64,000 bases of DNA from CAWKGC01 sp963849005 (GCA_963849005.1 CAWKGC010000022.1:186001-250000), one strand, 5' to 3'. Shown: positions 33,836 through 42,422, numbered from the stretch's first letter. Translations and numbers: made by a program. The notes: generated from the sequence alone by a model not told the origin.

Positions 33836-34441
33836 TCAGCCGGGCGGCCTGGAAGCAACGAACGAGGGGCGGGCCTCGAGCCGGGCGGCCCACGCCGCGA
33901 GGTTCGGGTACTGGGCACGCCAGGCAATCTCCGGCATGCGGAATTCGAGCCAGAGCAGCCCGCAGGCGCAAGCAATGTCGCCGAGCGTCACGCTTTCCCC
34001 GCGAAGGCAGGTCTGGCTGCCAAGCTCCCTGGAAAGCGCGGCGATGCCTGCGTCGATCTTGCCGCGCTGGCGCGCCATCCACGCCGCGTCCTGCTTGTCG
34101 GGCGTCCGCTTGCGCTCCAGGAAAATCGCGATCCCGGCGTCCGTGATTCCGTCGCCAAGCGACTCGTTGCGCTTGACCAGCGCGCGCGCCATGCCGCCGC
34201 CCGGAATGAATGAAGGCGAGCCGATCGGGTCGAGATAGTCGGTGATGACGCTCGAATCGTAGAGCGCAGTCCCGTCGTCGAGCAGCAGGACCGGCACTTT
34301 CGTCAGCGGATTGAGCGCCGTGACCGTCGTCGCCTCGCCCCAGACGTTGTCCTCCGAGAATTCGCAGGCAATGCCCTTCTCGGCGAGCATGACGCGCACT
34401 TTCCGCACGTACGGGCTGGTTTGCGATCCGACGAGTTTCAT
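33836..34441 (-). CDS. Glutathione S-transferase family protein
   Basis: 201 residues: a thioredoxin-like N-terminal domain (MKLVGSQTSPYVRKVRVMLAEKGI, catalytic Ser in SPYVRK; KVPVLLLDDGTALYDSSVI with the cis-Pro glutathione site) and an all-helical C-terminal domain. Of the bacterial type related to E. coli YibF. Substrate unknown. An open frame reaches 34522, but the conserved start at 34441 is preceded by CAGGAGAAGCC. Confidence 0.87.
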   Translation of the reverse strand: MKLVGSQTSPYVRKVRVMLAEKGIACEFSEDNVWGEATTVTALNPLTKVPVLLLDDGTALYDSSVITDYLDPIGSPSFIPGGGMARALVKRNESLGDGITDAGIAIFLERKRTPDKQDAAWMARQRGKIDAGIAALSRELGSQTCLRGESVTLGDIACACGLLWLEFRMPEIAWRAQYPNLAAWAARLEARPSFVASRPPG

Positions 34442-34471
34442 GGCTTCTCCTGGAGGCGATTTCGGGCGGCG

Positions 34472-34480
34472 AGTATAGCA
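34472..34480 (-). promoter_or_regulatory. Extended -10 promoter of the GST gene
   Basis: Minus strand TGCTATACT: TATACT (34477-34472) with a TGn extension. The start would be near 34465. Confidence 0.4.
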
Positions 34481-34521
34481 CCGGGGACGGGCGCCTCCGG
34501 GCGGCCGGGCCGGTTCCCTCA

Positions 34522-34530
34522 TGCTAGAAT
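34522..34530 (+). promoter_or_regulatory. Extended -10 promoter of purB
   Basis: TGCTAGAAT: TAGAAT (34525-34530) with a TGn extension. The start would be near 34537, only about 15 bases before the ATG at 34552. Confidence 0.4.
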
Positions 34531-34551
34531 TTCCCTGCCTTTCGACCGCAC

Positions 34552-35916
34552 ATGCCCAGCCCCCTCTCCGCGCTTTCCCCCCTCGACGGCCGCTACGAGC
34601 CGAAGGTTCGCGCGCTGCAGCAGTGGTTCAGCGAAGCCGCCCTGATCCGGCATCGCGTGCGGGTGGAGATAGCGTGGCTGAAGGCCCTTGCAGCAGAGCC
34701 CGCATTGCGCGTCGGGCCGTTTTCCGCGCCCACCCTGGCCGCCCTCGACGAAGCGGCCACCGGCTTTTCCGGCGCCGACGCCGAGCGGGTCAAGGCAATC
34801 GAGGCAACCACGAACCACGACGTCAAGGCCGTCGAGTACTGGCTGCGCGAGCGCTTCGCCGGAAATCCCGAAGTCATGGCAAATGCGGAGTTCATCCATT
34901 TCGCCTGCACCTCCGAGGACATCAACAACCTCTCGCATTCGCTGATGATCGAAGGTGCACGCGCGCAGGTGCTGCTTCCCGCAATCGACGGGCTGGAAAA
35001 GCGCCTGACCGCTCTCGCGCACGCGCATGCCGGCGTGGCGATGCTTTCGCGAACGCATGGCCAGCCGGCCACGCCGACCACGCTCGGCAAGGAGATGGCC
35101 AACGTCGTGCATCGCCTGCGCCGTGCCAGGCAGCGAATGGCGCGCGTCGAGCTTCCCGGAAAGATCAACGGCGCCACCGGCAATTACAACGCCCACGTCT
35201 GCGCGTTTCCGGAGGTCGACTGGGCCGCCTTCTCGCAGCGATTCGTGACTTCGCTCGGTCTCGCGTGGAACCCCTATACCATCCAGATCGAACCCCATGA
35301 CGCGCTCGCCGAGCTGTTCGACGCGACGGCGCGACTCAATACGATCCTCATCGACCTCGACCGCGACGTCTGGGGCTACATCAGCGTCGGCTACTTCAAG
35401 CAGAGGGCAAAGGAAGGCGAGGTCGGGTCCTCGACCATGCCGCACAAGGTCAATCCGATCGACTTCGAGAACTCGGAGGGCAATCTCGGGCTGGCCAATG
35501 CGTTGCTGCGGCATTTGTCGGAGAAGCTCCCGGTGTCGCGCTGGCAGCGCGACCTCACCGATTCCACCGTCATCAGGAACGTCGGCGTGGCCTTCGGCCA
35601 TTCGCTGCTCGGCTACGATTCCTGCGGCAAGGGCCTCGACAAGCTCGAGGTCAACCCCGCGCGGCTCGCCGAGGACCTCGAGGCCAACTGGGATGTGCTC
35701 GCCGAGGCGGTGCAAACGGTCATGCGCGCGTGCCGCATCGACGGAGCCTACGAGAAGCTCAAGGCACTGACGCGCGGAAGAGGCGGGATCGCCCGCGCCG
35801 ACCTGCATGCCTTCGTCGCGAAACTCGACCTCCCCGATGACGCGAGGCAACGCCTGCTCGCGCTTTCGCCCGCAACGTACACCGGGCTGGCCGAAAAGCT
35901 CGCGCGCGAAATCTAG
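34552..35916 (+). CDS. purB: Adenylosuccinate lyase
   Basis: 454 residues of the fumarase/aspartase superfamily: SPLDGRYEPKVRALQQWFSE at the N-terminus, RTHGQPATPTTLGKEMANV with the catalytic His, KINGATGNYNAH, and the signature SSTMPHKVNPIDFENSEGN. It acts twice in purine synthesis, releasing fumarate from SAICAR and from adenylosuccinate. The length matches the E. coli-type enzyme. The stop shares CTAG (35913-35916) with the convergent bactofilin gene. Confidence 0.96.
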   Translation: MPSPLSALSPLDGRYEPKVRALQQWFSEAALIRHRVRVEIAWLKALAAEPALRVGPFSAPTLAALDEAATGFSGADAERVKAIEATTNHDVKAVEYWLRERFAGNPEVMANAEFIHFACTSEDINNLSHSLMIEGARAQVLLPAIDGLEKRLTALAHAHAGVAMLSRTHGQPATPTTLGKEMANVVHRLRRARQRMARVELPGKINGATGNYNAHVCAFPEVDWAAFSQRFVTSLGLAWNPYTIQIEPHDALAELFDATARLNTILIDLDRDVWGYISVGYFKQRAKEGEVGSSTMPHKVNPIDFENSEGNLGLANALLRHLSEKLPVSRWQRDLTDSTVIRNVGVAFGHSLLGYDSCGKGLDKLEVNPARLAEDLEANWDVLAEAVQTVMRACRIDGAYEKLKALTRGRGGIARADLHAFVAKLDLPDDARQRLLALSPATYTGLAEKLAREI

Positions 35917-36422
35917 GCCGGCAGTACCGCGTTTTCGCCGGCTGCGGCAACATCGCCCGTCAGTTCGCCCCCCTCCTGCACCAGCAGCTTGCCGTAGCGG
36001 ATCTTGCCCTTGACCCGGCCCGTTGCATGCACCACCAGCCGAAGCCGGGCGGTCAGTTCGCCATTGAAGACGCCGCGGATCTCCGCAACGTCGATCACCA
36101 CCTTGCCGCTGAACGAGCCGTTCTCCGCGATCTGGATCACGCGCGAGTCCATGGTCGCCTCGACCACGCCCTCGACGACCAGCGTGTCGCAATCGTCGAT
36201 CTCGACCCCCTTCAACTTGATGTTCGGCCCGACGATGAGCTTTGCGCCGGCGTGTTCCTCGCCCCGGGGCAACTCTCCCGCAATCGGGGGCGGCTTGGAG
36301 ACCACCACGGGGTGCGCCGGCTGGTTCGCCGCGGGATGGGCATGGATGGGGGGCGTCGGCACGCCCTCGCGAAGCGGAGGGCGCAGGTCGCGCTTGCCGA
36401 AAAGGGATTCACCGTATTTCAT
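35913..36422 (-). CDS. Bactofilin-family cytoskeletal protein
   Basis: 169 residues: a disordered, Pro-rich N-terminus (about 1-55), then a DUF583/bactofilin beta-helix with repeated six-residue rungs (LIVGPNIKLKGVEIDDCDTLVVEG, GSFSGKVVIDVAEIRGVFNGELTARLRL). Bactofilins polymerise without nucleotide and organise envelope enzymes. I use 36422 because GGAGAACCCCAG precedes it; an in-frame ATG exists at 36470. The usual M23 peptidase partner is not adjacent. Confidence 0.85.
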   Translation of the reverse strand: MKYGESLFGKRDLRPPLREGVPTPPIHAHPAANQPAHPVVVSKPPPIAGELPRGEEHAGAKLIVGPNIKLKGVEIDDCDTLVVEGVVEATMDSRVIQIAENGSFSGKVVIDVAEIRGVFNGELTARLRLVVHATGRVKGKIRYGKLLVQEGGELTGDVAAAGENAVLPA

Positions 36423-36714
36423 CTGGGGTTCTCCGAAAGAAGCCTGGTGGCAGGGAAACGATCCAGACACTCACGATTCATGCCACATCCGGCCGACCCC
36501 TCCTTTCCCTCTCAGGGAAGACCGCCGCGCGGGGGACAGGCAGGGCAAACTGTCGCCATCAGGCAACGGCAAAAACCCGACGAAGGCCGGGAACGGCATG
36601 GACAGGCCGTCAGGCCGTGTCTGCGCTGGACGACATCGGACGCAAACCGCCTGTCAACGCGTGCTCGTACAATGCGTTTTGCATTTGCTGCACAACCCAC
36701 CTAGAGGAGAATCC

Positions 36715-37086
36715 ATGAGGAAAATTGCCACCCTGCTTGCCGCCGCCACCATTGCCCTCGCCGGCATTGCCCTTGCCCAGGACGCGTCCAAGAAACCCGC
36801 ACCTGCAGCGGCACCTGCAGCAGCACCTGCAGCGGCGCCTGCAGCGGCGAAGCCTGCGGCCGATGCCAAGGCTGCACCGTTGATGGACATCAACAGCGCT
36901 TCCGAAAAAGAACTCGCCACGCTTGCCGGCATCGGCGAGGCGCGCGCCAAGGCCATCGTCAAGGGACGCCCTTACAAGGGCAAGAACGAGCTGCTGGACA
37001 AGAAGATCGTGCCCGAGAACGTCTACAACGACATAAAGGACAAGATCATCGCCAAGCAGCCGGAAGCGCCGGCAAAGAAGAAATAA
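36715..37086 (+). CDS. ComEA-like exported helix-hairpin-helix protein
   Basis: 123 residues: a signal peptide (MRKIATLLAAATIALAGIALAQ), an Ala/Pro-rich repeat linker (AAPAAAP units, about 28-50), then a helix-hairpin-helix domain (DINSASEKELATLAGIGEARAKAIVKGRPY) like that of ComEA, which binds incoming DNA in the periplasm. No other competence gene is nearby, so a competence role is inference from the domain. GAGGAGAATCC precedes the ATG. A terminator follows. Confidence 0.85.
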   Translation: MRKIATLLAAATIALAGIALAQDASKKPAPAAAPAAAPAAAPAAAKPAADAKAAPLMDINSASEKELATLAGIGEARAKAIVKGRPYKGKNELLDKKIVPENVYNDIKDKIIAKQPEAPAKKK

Positions 37087-37106
37087 CCGACCGGATCCCG
37101 GACGGC

Positions 37107-37134
37107 GAAAAGGGCGGCCGAGGCCGCCCTTTTC
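37107..37134. terminator. Bidirectional terminator between comEA-like gene and leuA
   Basis: GAAAAGGGCGGCC (37107-37119) pairs with GGCCGCCCTTTTC (37122-37134). With T-runs on either strand it can stop both the rightward gene and the convergent leuA, which ends at 37155. Confidence 0.85.
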
Positions 37135-37154
37135 CTTGGCTCGCGCGACAGGCC

Positions 37155-38693
37155 TCAGGCGGGCTGGGGGTCGACGCGCTCGTCCTTCGCTGCCATCTTG
37201 TTCAGCGCATTGAGGTAAGCCTTGGCGGATGCGACGACGATGTCGGTGTCCGAGCCAAGCCCGTTCACCACCCGCCCGTTCTTCGACAAGCGGACCGTGA
37301 CTTCGCCTTGAGAATCGGTGCCGGTGGTGATGTTGTTCACTGAGTAGAGCAGCAGTTCCGTGCCGCTGCCCACCAGGCTCTCGATGGCCTGGAACGCCGC
37401 GTCGACCGGGCCTGCGCCCTTGGACTCCGCGCGCTTTTCCGTGCCGCCCTCGGAGATCACGATGCGCGCGTACGGCAACTCGCCGGTTTCCGAATGCGCC
37501 GTCAACGACAGCAGGCGGAAATGCTCGTGCTCGGGCGTCACGCTTTCGTCCGAGACCAGCGCCTGCAGGTCCTCGTCGAATATCTCGCGCTTCTTGTCGG
37601 CGAGTTCCTTGAAGCGGGCAAAGGCCGCGTTGAGCGTCTCTTCCGTGGCGAGCATGATGCCGAGCTCGAGCAGGCGCGCCTTGAAGGCGCTGCGCCCGGA
37701 GAGCTTCCCGAGCGAAAGGCGGTTCGCACCCCAGCCCACGTCCTCGGCGCGCATGATCTCGTAGGTTTCGCGGTGCTTGAGGACGCCGTCCTGGTGGATG
37801 CCCGATTCGTGCGCAAAGGCGTTGGCGCCCACTACCGCCTTGTTCGGCTGCACGGGATATCCCGTTATCTGCGACACCAGCTTGCTCGCGGGAACGATCT
37901 GGGCCGCGTCGATCCGCGTCGCGCAGGGGAAGACATCGGAGCGCGTCCTGACGGCCATCACGATCTCCTCGAGGGAGGCATTCCCGGCCCGTTCTCCCAG
38001 CCCGTTGATGGTGCATTCGACCTGGCGCGCGCCGTTCATGACCGCCGCGAGCGAGTTGGCGACCGCCATCCCGAGGTCGTCGTGGCAATGCGTCGACCAG
38101 ACCGCCTTGCCGGAGTTCGGCACCCGCTCGCGCAAGGTCCTGAATAGCCCGCCCCAGAGTTCCGGCACGCTGTAGCCCACCGTGTCCGGAACGTTGATGG
38201 TCCGCGCGCCGGCCTTGATCGCGGCCTCGAAGACGCGGCACAGGAAATCGACTTCGGAGCGCACCGCGTCCTCGGCCGAGAACTCGACATCGTCGGTATA
38301 TTCGAGCGCCCATTTGATCGACTTCACCGCCGCTTCCAGCACCTGCTCGGGCTCCATGCGCAGCTTGAGCTTCATGTGGATGGGGCTGGTGGCGATGAAG
38401 GTATGCACGCGGCCCGAATTGGCGCCCCTGATCGCCTCGCCGGCGCGGCGAACGTCGTTCTCGTTGGCGCGCGCCAGCGAGCAGACGGTGGAGTCCTTCA
38501 CGGCATCGGCGACCGCCTTGATGGCCTCGAAGTCGCCCGGGCTCGCCGCGGCGAATCCCGCCTCGATGACATCGACGCGCAGCTTCTCCAGCTGCTTGCC
38601 GATGCGGACCTTCTCGTCCCGGGTCATGGATGCGCCCGGGCTCTGCTCGCCATCGCGCATGGTGGTGTCGAAGATGATCAACTGGTCCTGCAT
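37155..38693 (-). CDS. leuA: 2-isopropylmalate synthase
   Basis: 512 residues: a TIM-barrel catalytic domain (IFDTTMRDGEQSPGASMTRDEK with the metal-binding RDGEQ; STHCHDDLGMAVANS with the HxH pair; GLGERAGNASLEEIVMA) and a C-terminal regulatory domain (about 390-512) that binds leucine for feedback inhibition. First committed step of leucine synthesis. The frame reaches 38750, but MQDQLIIFDTTMRDGEQSPG is the usual start. A short Leu-rich ORF with its own promoter lies upstream (38778-38867). Confidence 0.95.
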   Translation of the reverse strand: MQDQLIIFDTTMRDGEQSPGASMTRDEKVRIGKQLEKLRVDVIEAGFAAASPGDFEAIKAVADAVKDSTVCSLARANENDVRRAGEAIRGANSGRVHTFIATSPIHMKLKLRMEPEQVLEAAVKSIKWALEYTDDVEFSAEDAVRSEVDFLCRVFEAAIKAGARTINVPDTVGYSVPELWGGLFRTLRERVPNSGKAVWSTHCHDDLGMAVANSLAAVMNGARQVECTINGLGERAGNASLEEIVMAVRTRSDVFPCATRIDAAQIVPASKLVSQITGYPVQPNKAVVGANAFAHESGIHQDGVLKHRETYEIMRAEDVGWGANRLSLGKLSGRSAFKARLLELGIMLATEETLNAAFARFKELADKKREIFDEDLQALVSDESVTPEHEHFRLLSLTAHSETGELPYARIVISEGGTEKRAESKGAGPVDAAFQAIESLVGSGTELLLYSVNNITTGTDSQGEVTVRLSKNGRVVNGLGSDTDIVVASAKAYLNALNKMAAKDERVDPQPA

Positions 38694-38777
38694 GATTTTC
38701 TCCCGCAAATGGAATGGGACTTCACCTGCCCTGGCACTCCCGGGCGGCACGGATACAACCGGATTGGGGTGGGATTT

Positions 38778-38867
38778 TTAGCGCGCGGGGCGCAGCAGCA
38801 GGCCAGGCGAAAGCAGGCCCGCGGCAGGAAGGCGGAGAATGCAGCCGGCAGAAGCGAGGCGATTCAT
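38778..38867 (-). CDS. Possible Leu-rich leader peptide upstream of leuA
   Basis: A 29-codon ORF, MNRLASAGCILRLPAAGLLS and nine more residues, with eight leucines including one Leu-Leu pair and one Leu triplet. It sits in the 218-base gap between pssA and leuA and starts right at a predicted transcription start, so it would be leaderless or nearly so. A Leu-rich peptide before leuA is what translation-coupled attenuation uses, but I found no strong terminator hairpin with a T-run before leuA, so the mechanism is unproven and the ORF may be chance. Confidence 0.3.
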   Translation of the reverse strand: MNRLASAGCILRLPAAGLLSPGLLLRPAR

Positions 38868-38874
38868 GCCACCG

Positions 38875-38903
38875 ACTATAGCAATGCGCCCGGGAACCCG
38901 CAA
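38875..38903 (-). promoter_or_regulatory. Predicted promoter upstream of leuA
   Basis: Minus strand: TTGCGG (38903-38898), 17-base spacer, TATAGT (38880-38875). The start would be near 38868, giving a leuA leader of about 175 bases containing the Leu-rich ORF. Confidence 0.5.
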
Positions 38904-38911
38904 TCCCCGCC

Positions 38912-40078
38912 TCAAGGCTGCCGGGGCGCGAGTTCCTTGCCGGACTTGGCGCCGAAGCGAAGCAAGGCCGCGGTGATGTCCGCGGCGCCGTACTGCTCGG
39001 AGAAATCGAGCGCGGTCAGGCCCGAAAGGTCGCGAAGGTTCGGGTCCGCGCCGCTTTCCAGCAGCAACTGGACGGCCTCGTTGAAGCCGATGCGCGCCGC
39101 GGCAATCAGCGCGGTCACGCCCTGCTCGTCCTGGTGGTTGATTTCGGCGCCCTGCGCCACGAGATACTCGACAGCGGGGAGGTTGGTTTCTTCTATCGCG
39201 AGCATCAGGATCGTGCGCCCGCCCGAAAGCAGGGTGCTGGCGCTCGTCCCTCGCGAAATCGCGCTGGCGAGCCCGGGCAGGTTTCCATCCTCGATCGCCT
39301 CGCGCACGTCGGCGAACTGTTTTTCGCTCGCTTCGGCGCGCCACCTGTTGACCACCCACATGAAATAGCCTGAAAGCGCGTAAGCGACGAACAGGCCCCA
39401 AAGCGCGTGCGACGGGTCGCTCGCGACCACCAGCAGACCGACCACGATCGCGATCGTCACCCAGAAAGGCACGATCCGGCGGAGGTTGAAGTCCTTGCCG
39501 CTGTAGTACTTGATGTTGGAGACCATCGTCACGCCGGCGAACAGCGTCACGCCCCAGGCGAGCCACTTCACCTCGCCGCCGGTCACCTTGTAGTCGTTGA
39601 AGACCCAGATCATGCCCGCGACCAGGGCGGCAGCCGCCGGGCTGGGCAGCCCCGTGAAGTAGCGCTTGTCGGCGACGGCGAGCTGGGTGTTGAAGCGCGC
39701 CAGGCGCAGCGCAGTGCAGACGCAATAGACGAACGCCGCGATCCATCCCCAGCGCCCCATGCCCCTGAGCGCCCATTCGTACATCACCAGCGCCGGCGCC
39801 GCCCCGAAGGAAACCATGTCGGAAAGGCTGTCGTATTCCGCGCCGAATGCCGATTGCGTGTTGGTCATCCGGGCCACGCGCCCGTCGATCCCGTCGAGCA
39901 CCATCGCGACGAAGATCGCGATGGCGGCCTTCTCGAACTCATGGTTCATGCCCTGCACGATCGCAAAAAAACCGGCGAAAAGCGCAAGCGACGTGAAAAG
40001 GTTGGGCAGGATATAGATGCCGCGCTTGCGCAGCGGCTCCATGAACGGCCGGCGCGCCGGTCGCGGGGGCGTGGCCAT
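38912..40078 (-). CDS. pssA: CDP-diacylglycerol-serine O-phosphatidyltransferase with C-terminal ankyrin repeats
   Basis: 388 residues. Residues 1 to about 255 are a membrane PssA with the CDP-alcohol phosphatidyltransferase motif MVLDGIDGRVARMTNTQSAFGAEYDSLSD and eight or so helices. From about 265 there is a soluble tail with ankyrin repeats: GGRTILMLAIEETNLPAVEYLVAQGAEI, GVTALIAAARIGFNEAVQLLLESGADP and GLTALDFSEQYGAADITAALL. PssA makes phosphatidylserine, which Psd, encoded just upstream, decarboxylates. The ankyrin part is not found in the E. coli or Bacillus enzymes. The start at 40078 precedes MATPPRPARRPF; a later ATG (MEPLRKRG) is possible. Confidence 0.88.
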   Translation of the reverse strand: MATPPRPARRPFMEPLRKRGIYILPNLFTSLALFAGFFAIVQGMNHEFEKAAIAIFVAMVLDGIDGRVARMTNTQSAFGAEYDSLSDMVSFGAAPALVMYEWALRGMGRWGWIAAFVYCVCTALRLARFNTQLAVADKRYFTGLPSPAAAALVAGMIWVFNDYKVTGGEVKWLAWGVTLFAGVTMVSNIKYYSGKDFNLRRIVPFWVTIAIVVGLLVVASDPSHALWGLFVAYALSGYFMWVVNRWRAEASEKQFADVREAIEDGNLPGLASAISRGTSASTLLSGGRTILMLAIEETNLPAVEYLVAQGAEINHQDEQGVTALIAAARIGFNEAVQLLLESGADPNLRDLSGLTALDFSEQYGAADITAALLRFGAKSGKELAPRQP

Positions 40079-40083
40079 TGGCG

Positions 40084-40752
40084 CTATCGCTTCGCCAGTT
40101 GCGCCAGCACCGTCGTGGTGGCGCTCACCTTGTCGCCGATCGCCACCCTGGGCACGGCATCGGGCGGCAGGTAGACATCGACACGCGAGCCGAAGCGAAT
40201 GAATCCATAGCGCTGGCCGGCAGTGAGCGCGTCGCCCTGCTTCACGTAGCACAGGATGCGCCGGGCGATGAGGCCCGCCACCTGCACCAGCGTGACATCG
40301 GTGCCGTCCGCCGTGCGCAGGTGCATGGCATTGCGCTCGTTTTCCGTGGACGCCTTGTCGAGATCGGCATTGACGAACTTGCCCGGGAAATACCAGACAC
40401 CCTCGACCTTGCCCGCGACCGCCGCGCGGTTCGAGTGGACGTTGAAGACATTCATGAACACGCTGATCTTGAGCGCGTCGCGCTTGAGGTAGTCATCCCG
40501 CGCCCTCCCGACGACGACGATGCGGCCATCGGCCGGGGACAGCACGAGTCCCTCGCCTTGCGGCACTTCCCGCCCCGGGTCACGGAAGAACTGCAGGACG
40601 AAGACGGCGATGATCCAGAACGGGATCGACCACCAGCCGCCGAAAAAGGTGACGGCCGCCGCGACCACGACGGCGATTGCCAGGAAGGGCCAGCCCTCCT
40701 TTGCCACGATGGGATGCGGGTAATGCGCCAAGTCTCCTCCGGGTGTCCGCAT
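40084..40752 (-). CDS. psd: Phosphatidylserine decarboxylase, short proenzyme type
   Basis: 222 residues: two N-terminal membrane helices (about 20-55), VFMNVFNVHSNRAAVAGKVEGVWYFPGKFVN, and the self-cleavage site RFGSRVDVY, where cleavage between Gly and Ser produces the pyruvoyl group. It converts phosphatidylserine to phosphatidylethanolamine in the inner membrane. It lies five bases upstream of pssA on the same strand, so consecutive pathway steps are cotranscribed. Confidence 0.93.
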   Translation of the reverse strand: MRTPGGDLAHYPHPIVAKEGWPFLAIAVVVAAAVTFFGGWWSIPFWIIAVFVLQFFRDPGREVPQGEGLVLSPADGRIVVVGRARDDYLKRDALKISVFMNVFNVHSNRAAVAGKVEGVWYFPGKFVNADLDKASTENERNAMHLRTADGTDVTLVQVAGLIARRILCYVKQGDALTAGQRYGFIRFGSRVDVYLPPDAVPRVAIGDKVSATTTVLAQLAKR

Positions 40753-40778
40753 ATGCGGCAGATTCTACCGCCCGAGCG

Positions 40779-40800
40779 AAAAGGCCGGGTTGCCCCGGCC
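40779..40800 (-). terminator. Hairpin terminator after ilvC
   Basis: GGCCGGG (40783-40789) pairs with CCCGGCC (40794-40800) around a four-base loop; on the minus strand TTTT follows. It lies 10 bases past the ilvC stop and separates ilvBHC from psd-pssA. Confidence 0.6.
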
Positions 40801-40809
40801 CCTTCCAGC

Positions 40810-41826
40810 TCAGTTCTTCGCCTGGTCGACCAGCTTGTTCTTGCTGATCCAGGGCATCATCGCCCGCAATTTCGCGCCGACCTCCTCGATCTGGTGTTCC
40901 GCGAGCAGCCGGCGCCGCGCCATCAGCGTGGGGGCGCCGGCGCGGTTCTCGAGGATGAAATCGCGCGCGTATCCGCCAGTCTGGATGTGCTCCAGCGCGT
41001 CCTTCATCGCCTTCTTCGCTTCGGGACCGATCACCTTCGGGCCGGTGAGGTACTCGCCGAACTCCGCGTTGTTCGAGATCGAATAATTCATGTTGGCGAT
41101 GCCGCCTTCGTAGATCAGGTCGACGATCAGCTTGGTCTCGTGCAGGCACTCGAAGTACGCCATTTCCGGCGCGTAGCCCGCTTCCACCAGCGTCTCGAAA
41201 CCCATCTTGATCAGTTCCACGATGCCGCCGCAAAGGACCGTCTGCTCGCCGAAGAGGTCGGTTTCGGTCTCTTCGCGGAAATTGGTCTCGATCACGCCGC
41301 CCCGGGTGCCGCCGATCGCGCACGAGTACGAAAGCGCCAGGTCCTTTGCCTTGCCCGAGGCATTGCGGTGCACGGCGATCAGGCAGGGCACGCCCCCGCC
41401 CTGCACATAGGTCGAGCGCACGAGGTGCCCCGGCCCCTTCGGGGCGACCATCAGCACATCGAGGTCCTCGCGCGGCTGGATCTGGCCGAAGTGGATGTTG
41501 AAGCCGTGCGCGAACGCGAGTGCGGCCCCCTTCCTGATGTTGGGCGCGATGTCGTTGTAGTACACCTCGCGATGGTTCTCGTCGGGAAGCAGGATCATGA
41601 CGAGGTCCGCGCCCTTCACCGCCTCGCCGACTTCCTTCACGGCGAGCTTGGCCTTCTTCGCCTTGTCCCACGACGCGCCGCCCTTCCTCAGGCCGACGGT
41701 GACCTTCACGCCGGAGTCCGAGAGGTTCTGCGCGTGCGCATGCCCCTGCGAGCCGTAGCCAACGATCGTGACCTTCTTGCCCTTGATGAGCGAGAGATCG
41801 GCATCCTTGTCGTAATAGACCTTCAT
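40810..41826 (-). CDS. ilvC: Ketol-acid reductoisomerase (class I)
   Basis: 338 residues: NADPH-binding Rossmann domain (VTIVGYGSQGHAHAQNLSDSG, with VGLRKGGAS contacting the phosphate) and a knotted helical domain with the metal-binding acids in ETETDLFGEQTVLCGGIVELIK. Second step of isoleucine and valine synthesis. The length is that of the short class I enzyme. It follows ilvH by 28 bases. Confidence 0.97.
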   Translation of the reverse strand: MKVYYDKDADLSLIKGKKVTIVGYGSQGHAHAQNLSDSGVKVTVGLRKGGASWDKAKKAKLAVKEVGEAVKGADLVMILLPDENHREVYYNDIAPNIRKGAALAFAHGFNIHFGQIQPREDLDVLMVAPKGPGHLVRSTYVQGGGVPCLIAVHRNASGKAKDLALSYSCAIGGTRGGVIETNFREETETDLFGEQTVLCGGIVELIKMGFETLVEAGYAPEMAYFECLHETKLIVDLIYEGGIANMNYSISNNAEFGEYLTGPKVIGPEAKKAMKDALEHIQTGGYARDFILENRAGAPTLMARRRLLAEHQIEEVGAKLRAMMPWISKNKLVDQAKN

Positions 41827-41854
41827 TTTGTCTTCCTCGGGATCAAAGCGGTTT

Positions 41855-42346
41855 TCAGGCCTTCAGGACCCACTCGCCCCGCCCGATGCCCGATACGCCT
41901 GTGCGCACGGTCTCCAGGATCACGCCCTTGTCGAGCGCCTCGAGGAAGGCGTCGAGCTTGTCGGTGGTGCCGGTCAGCTCGATGGTGTAGGTACGGTCGG
42001 TCACGTCGACGATGCGGCCGCGGAAAATGTCCGCGGTGCGTTTCATTTCCTCGCGGTCCTTGCCTGCGGCACGCACCTTCACGAGCATCAGCTCGCGGCC
42101 GATGTGCTTGCCCTCGGACAGGTCCACGACCTTGACCACGTCGACCAGCTTGTTCAGCTGCTTGGTGATCTGCTCGACCACTTCGTCGGAGCCGGTGGTG
42201 ACGATGGTCATTCGGGACAGCGTGGCGTCCTCGGTCGGGGCCACGGTCAGCGTCTCGATGTTGTAGCCGCGCGCCGAAAACAGGCCCGCCACGCGGGACA
42301 GCGCGCCGGCTTCGTTCTCGACGAGGATTGACAGGATGTGGCGCAT
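41855..42346 (-). CDS. ilvH: Acetolactate synthase small regulatory subunit
   Basis: 163 residues with an N-terminal ACT domain (MRHILSILVENEAGALSRVAGLFSARGYNIETLTV) that binds valine for feedback inhibition and a C-terminal domain that activates the large subunit. It lies 76 bases downstream of ilvB on the same strand. Confidence 0.96.
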   Translation of the reverse strand: MRHILSILVENEAGALSRVAGLFSARGYNIETLTVAPTEDATLSRMTIVTTGSDEVVEQITKQLNKLVDVVKVVDLSEGKHIGRELMLVKVRAAGKDREEMKRTADIFRGRIVDVTDRTYTIELTGTTDKLDAFLEALDKGVILETVRTGVSGIGRGEWVLKA

Positions 42347-42422
42347 GCGGGCTTTCTCGTTTTGATTGCGCCCGGTCGCCTTGCGCCTGCGCGGGGCGGC
42401 GCAACGCCGGGCGGGACGGGGC

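Noticed and set aside
38694..38777. Search for an attenuator terminator between the Leu-rich ORF and leuA
   Set aside because: Only short stems such as GCCC/GGGC were found and none is followed by a T-run, so no terminator is annotated.
40078..42135. 685-codon plus-strand frame opposite psd, ilvC and ilvH
   Set aside because: Spans three conserved minus-strand genes and has no domain of its own.
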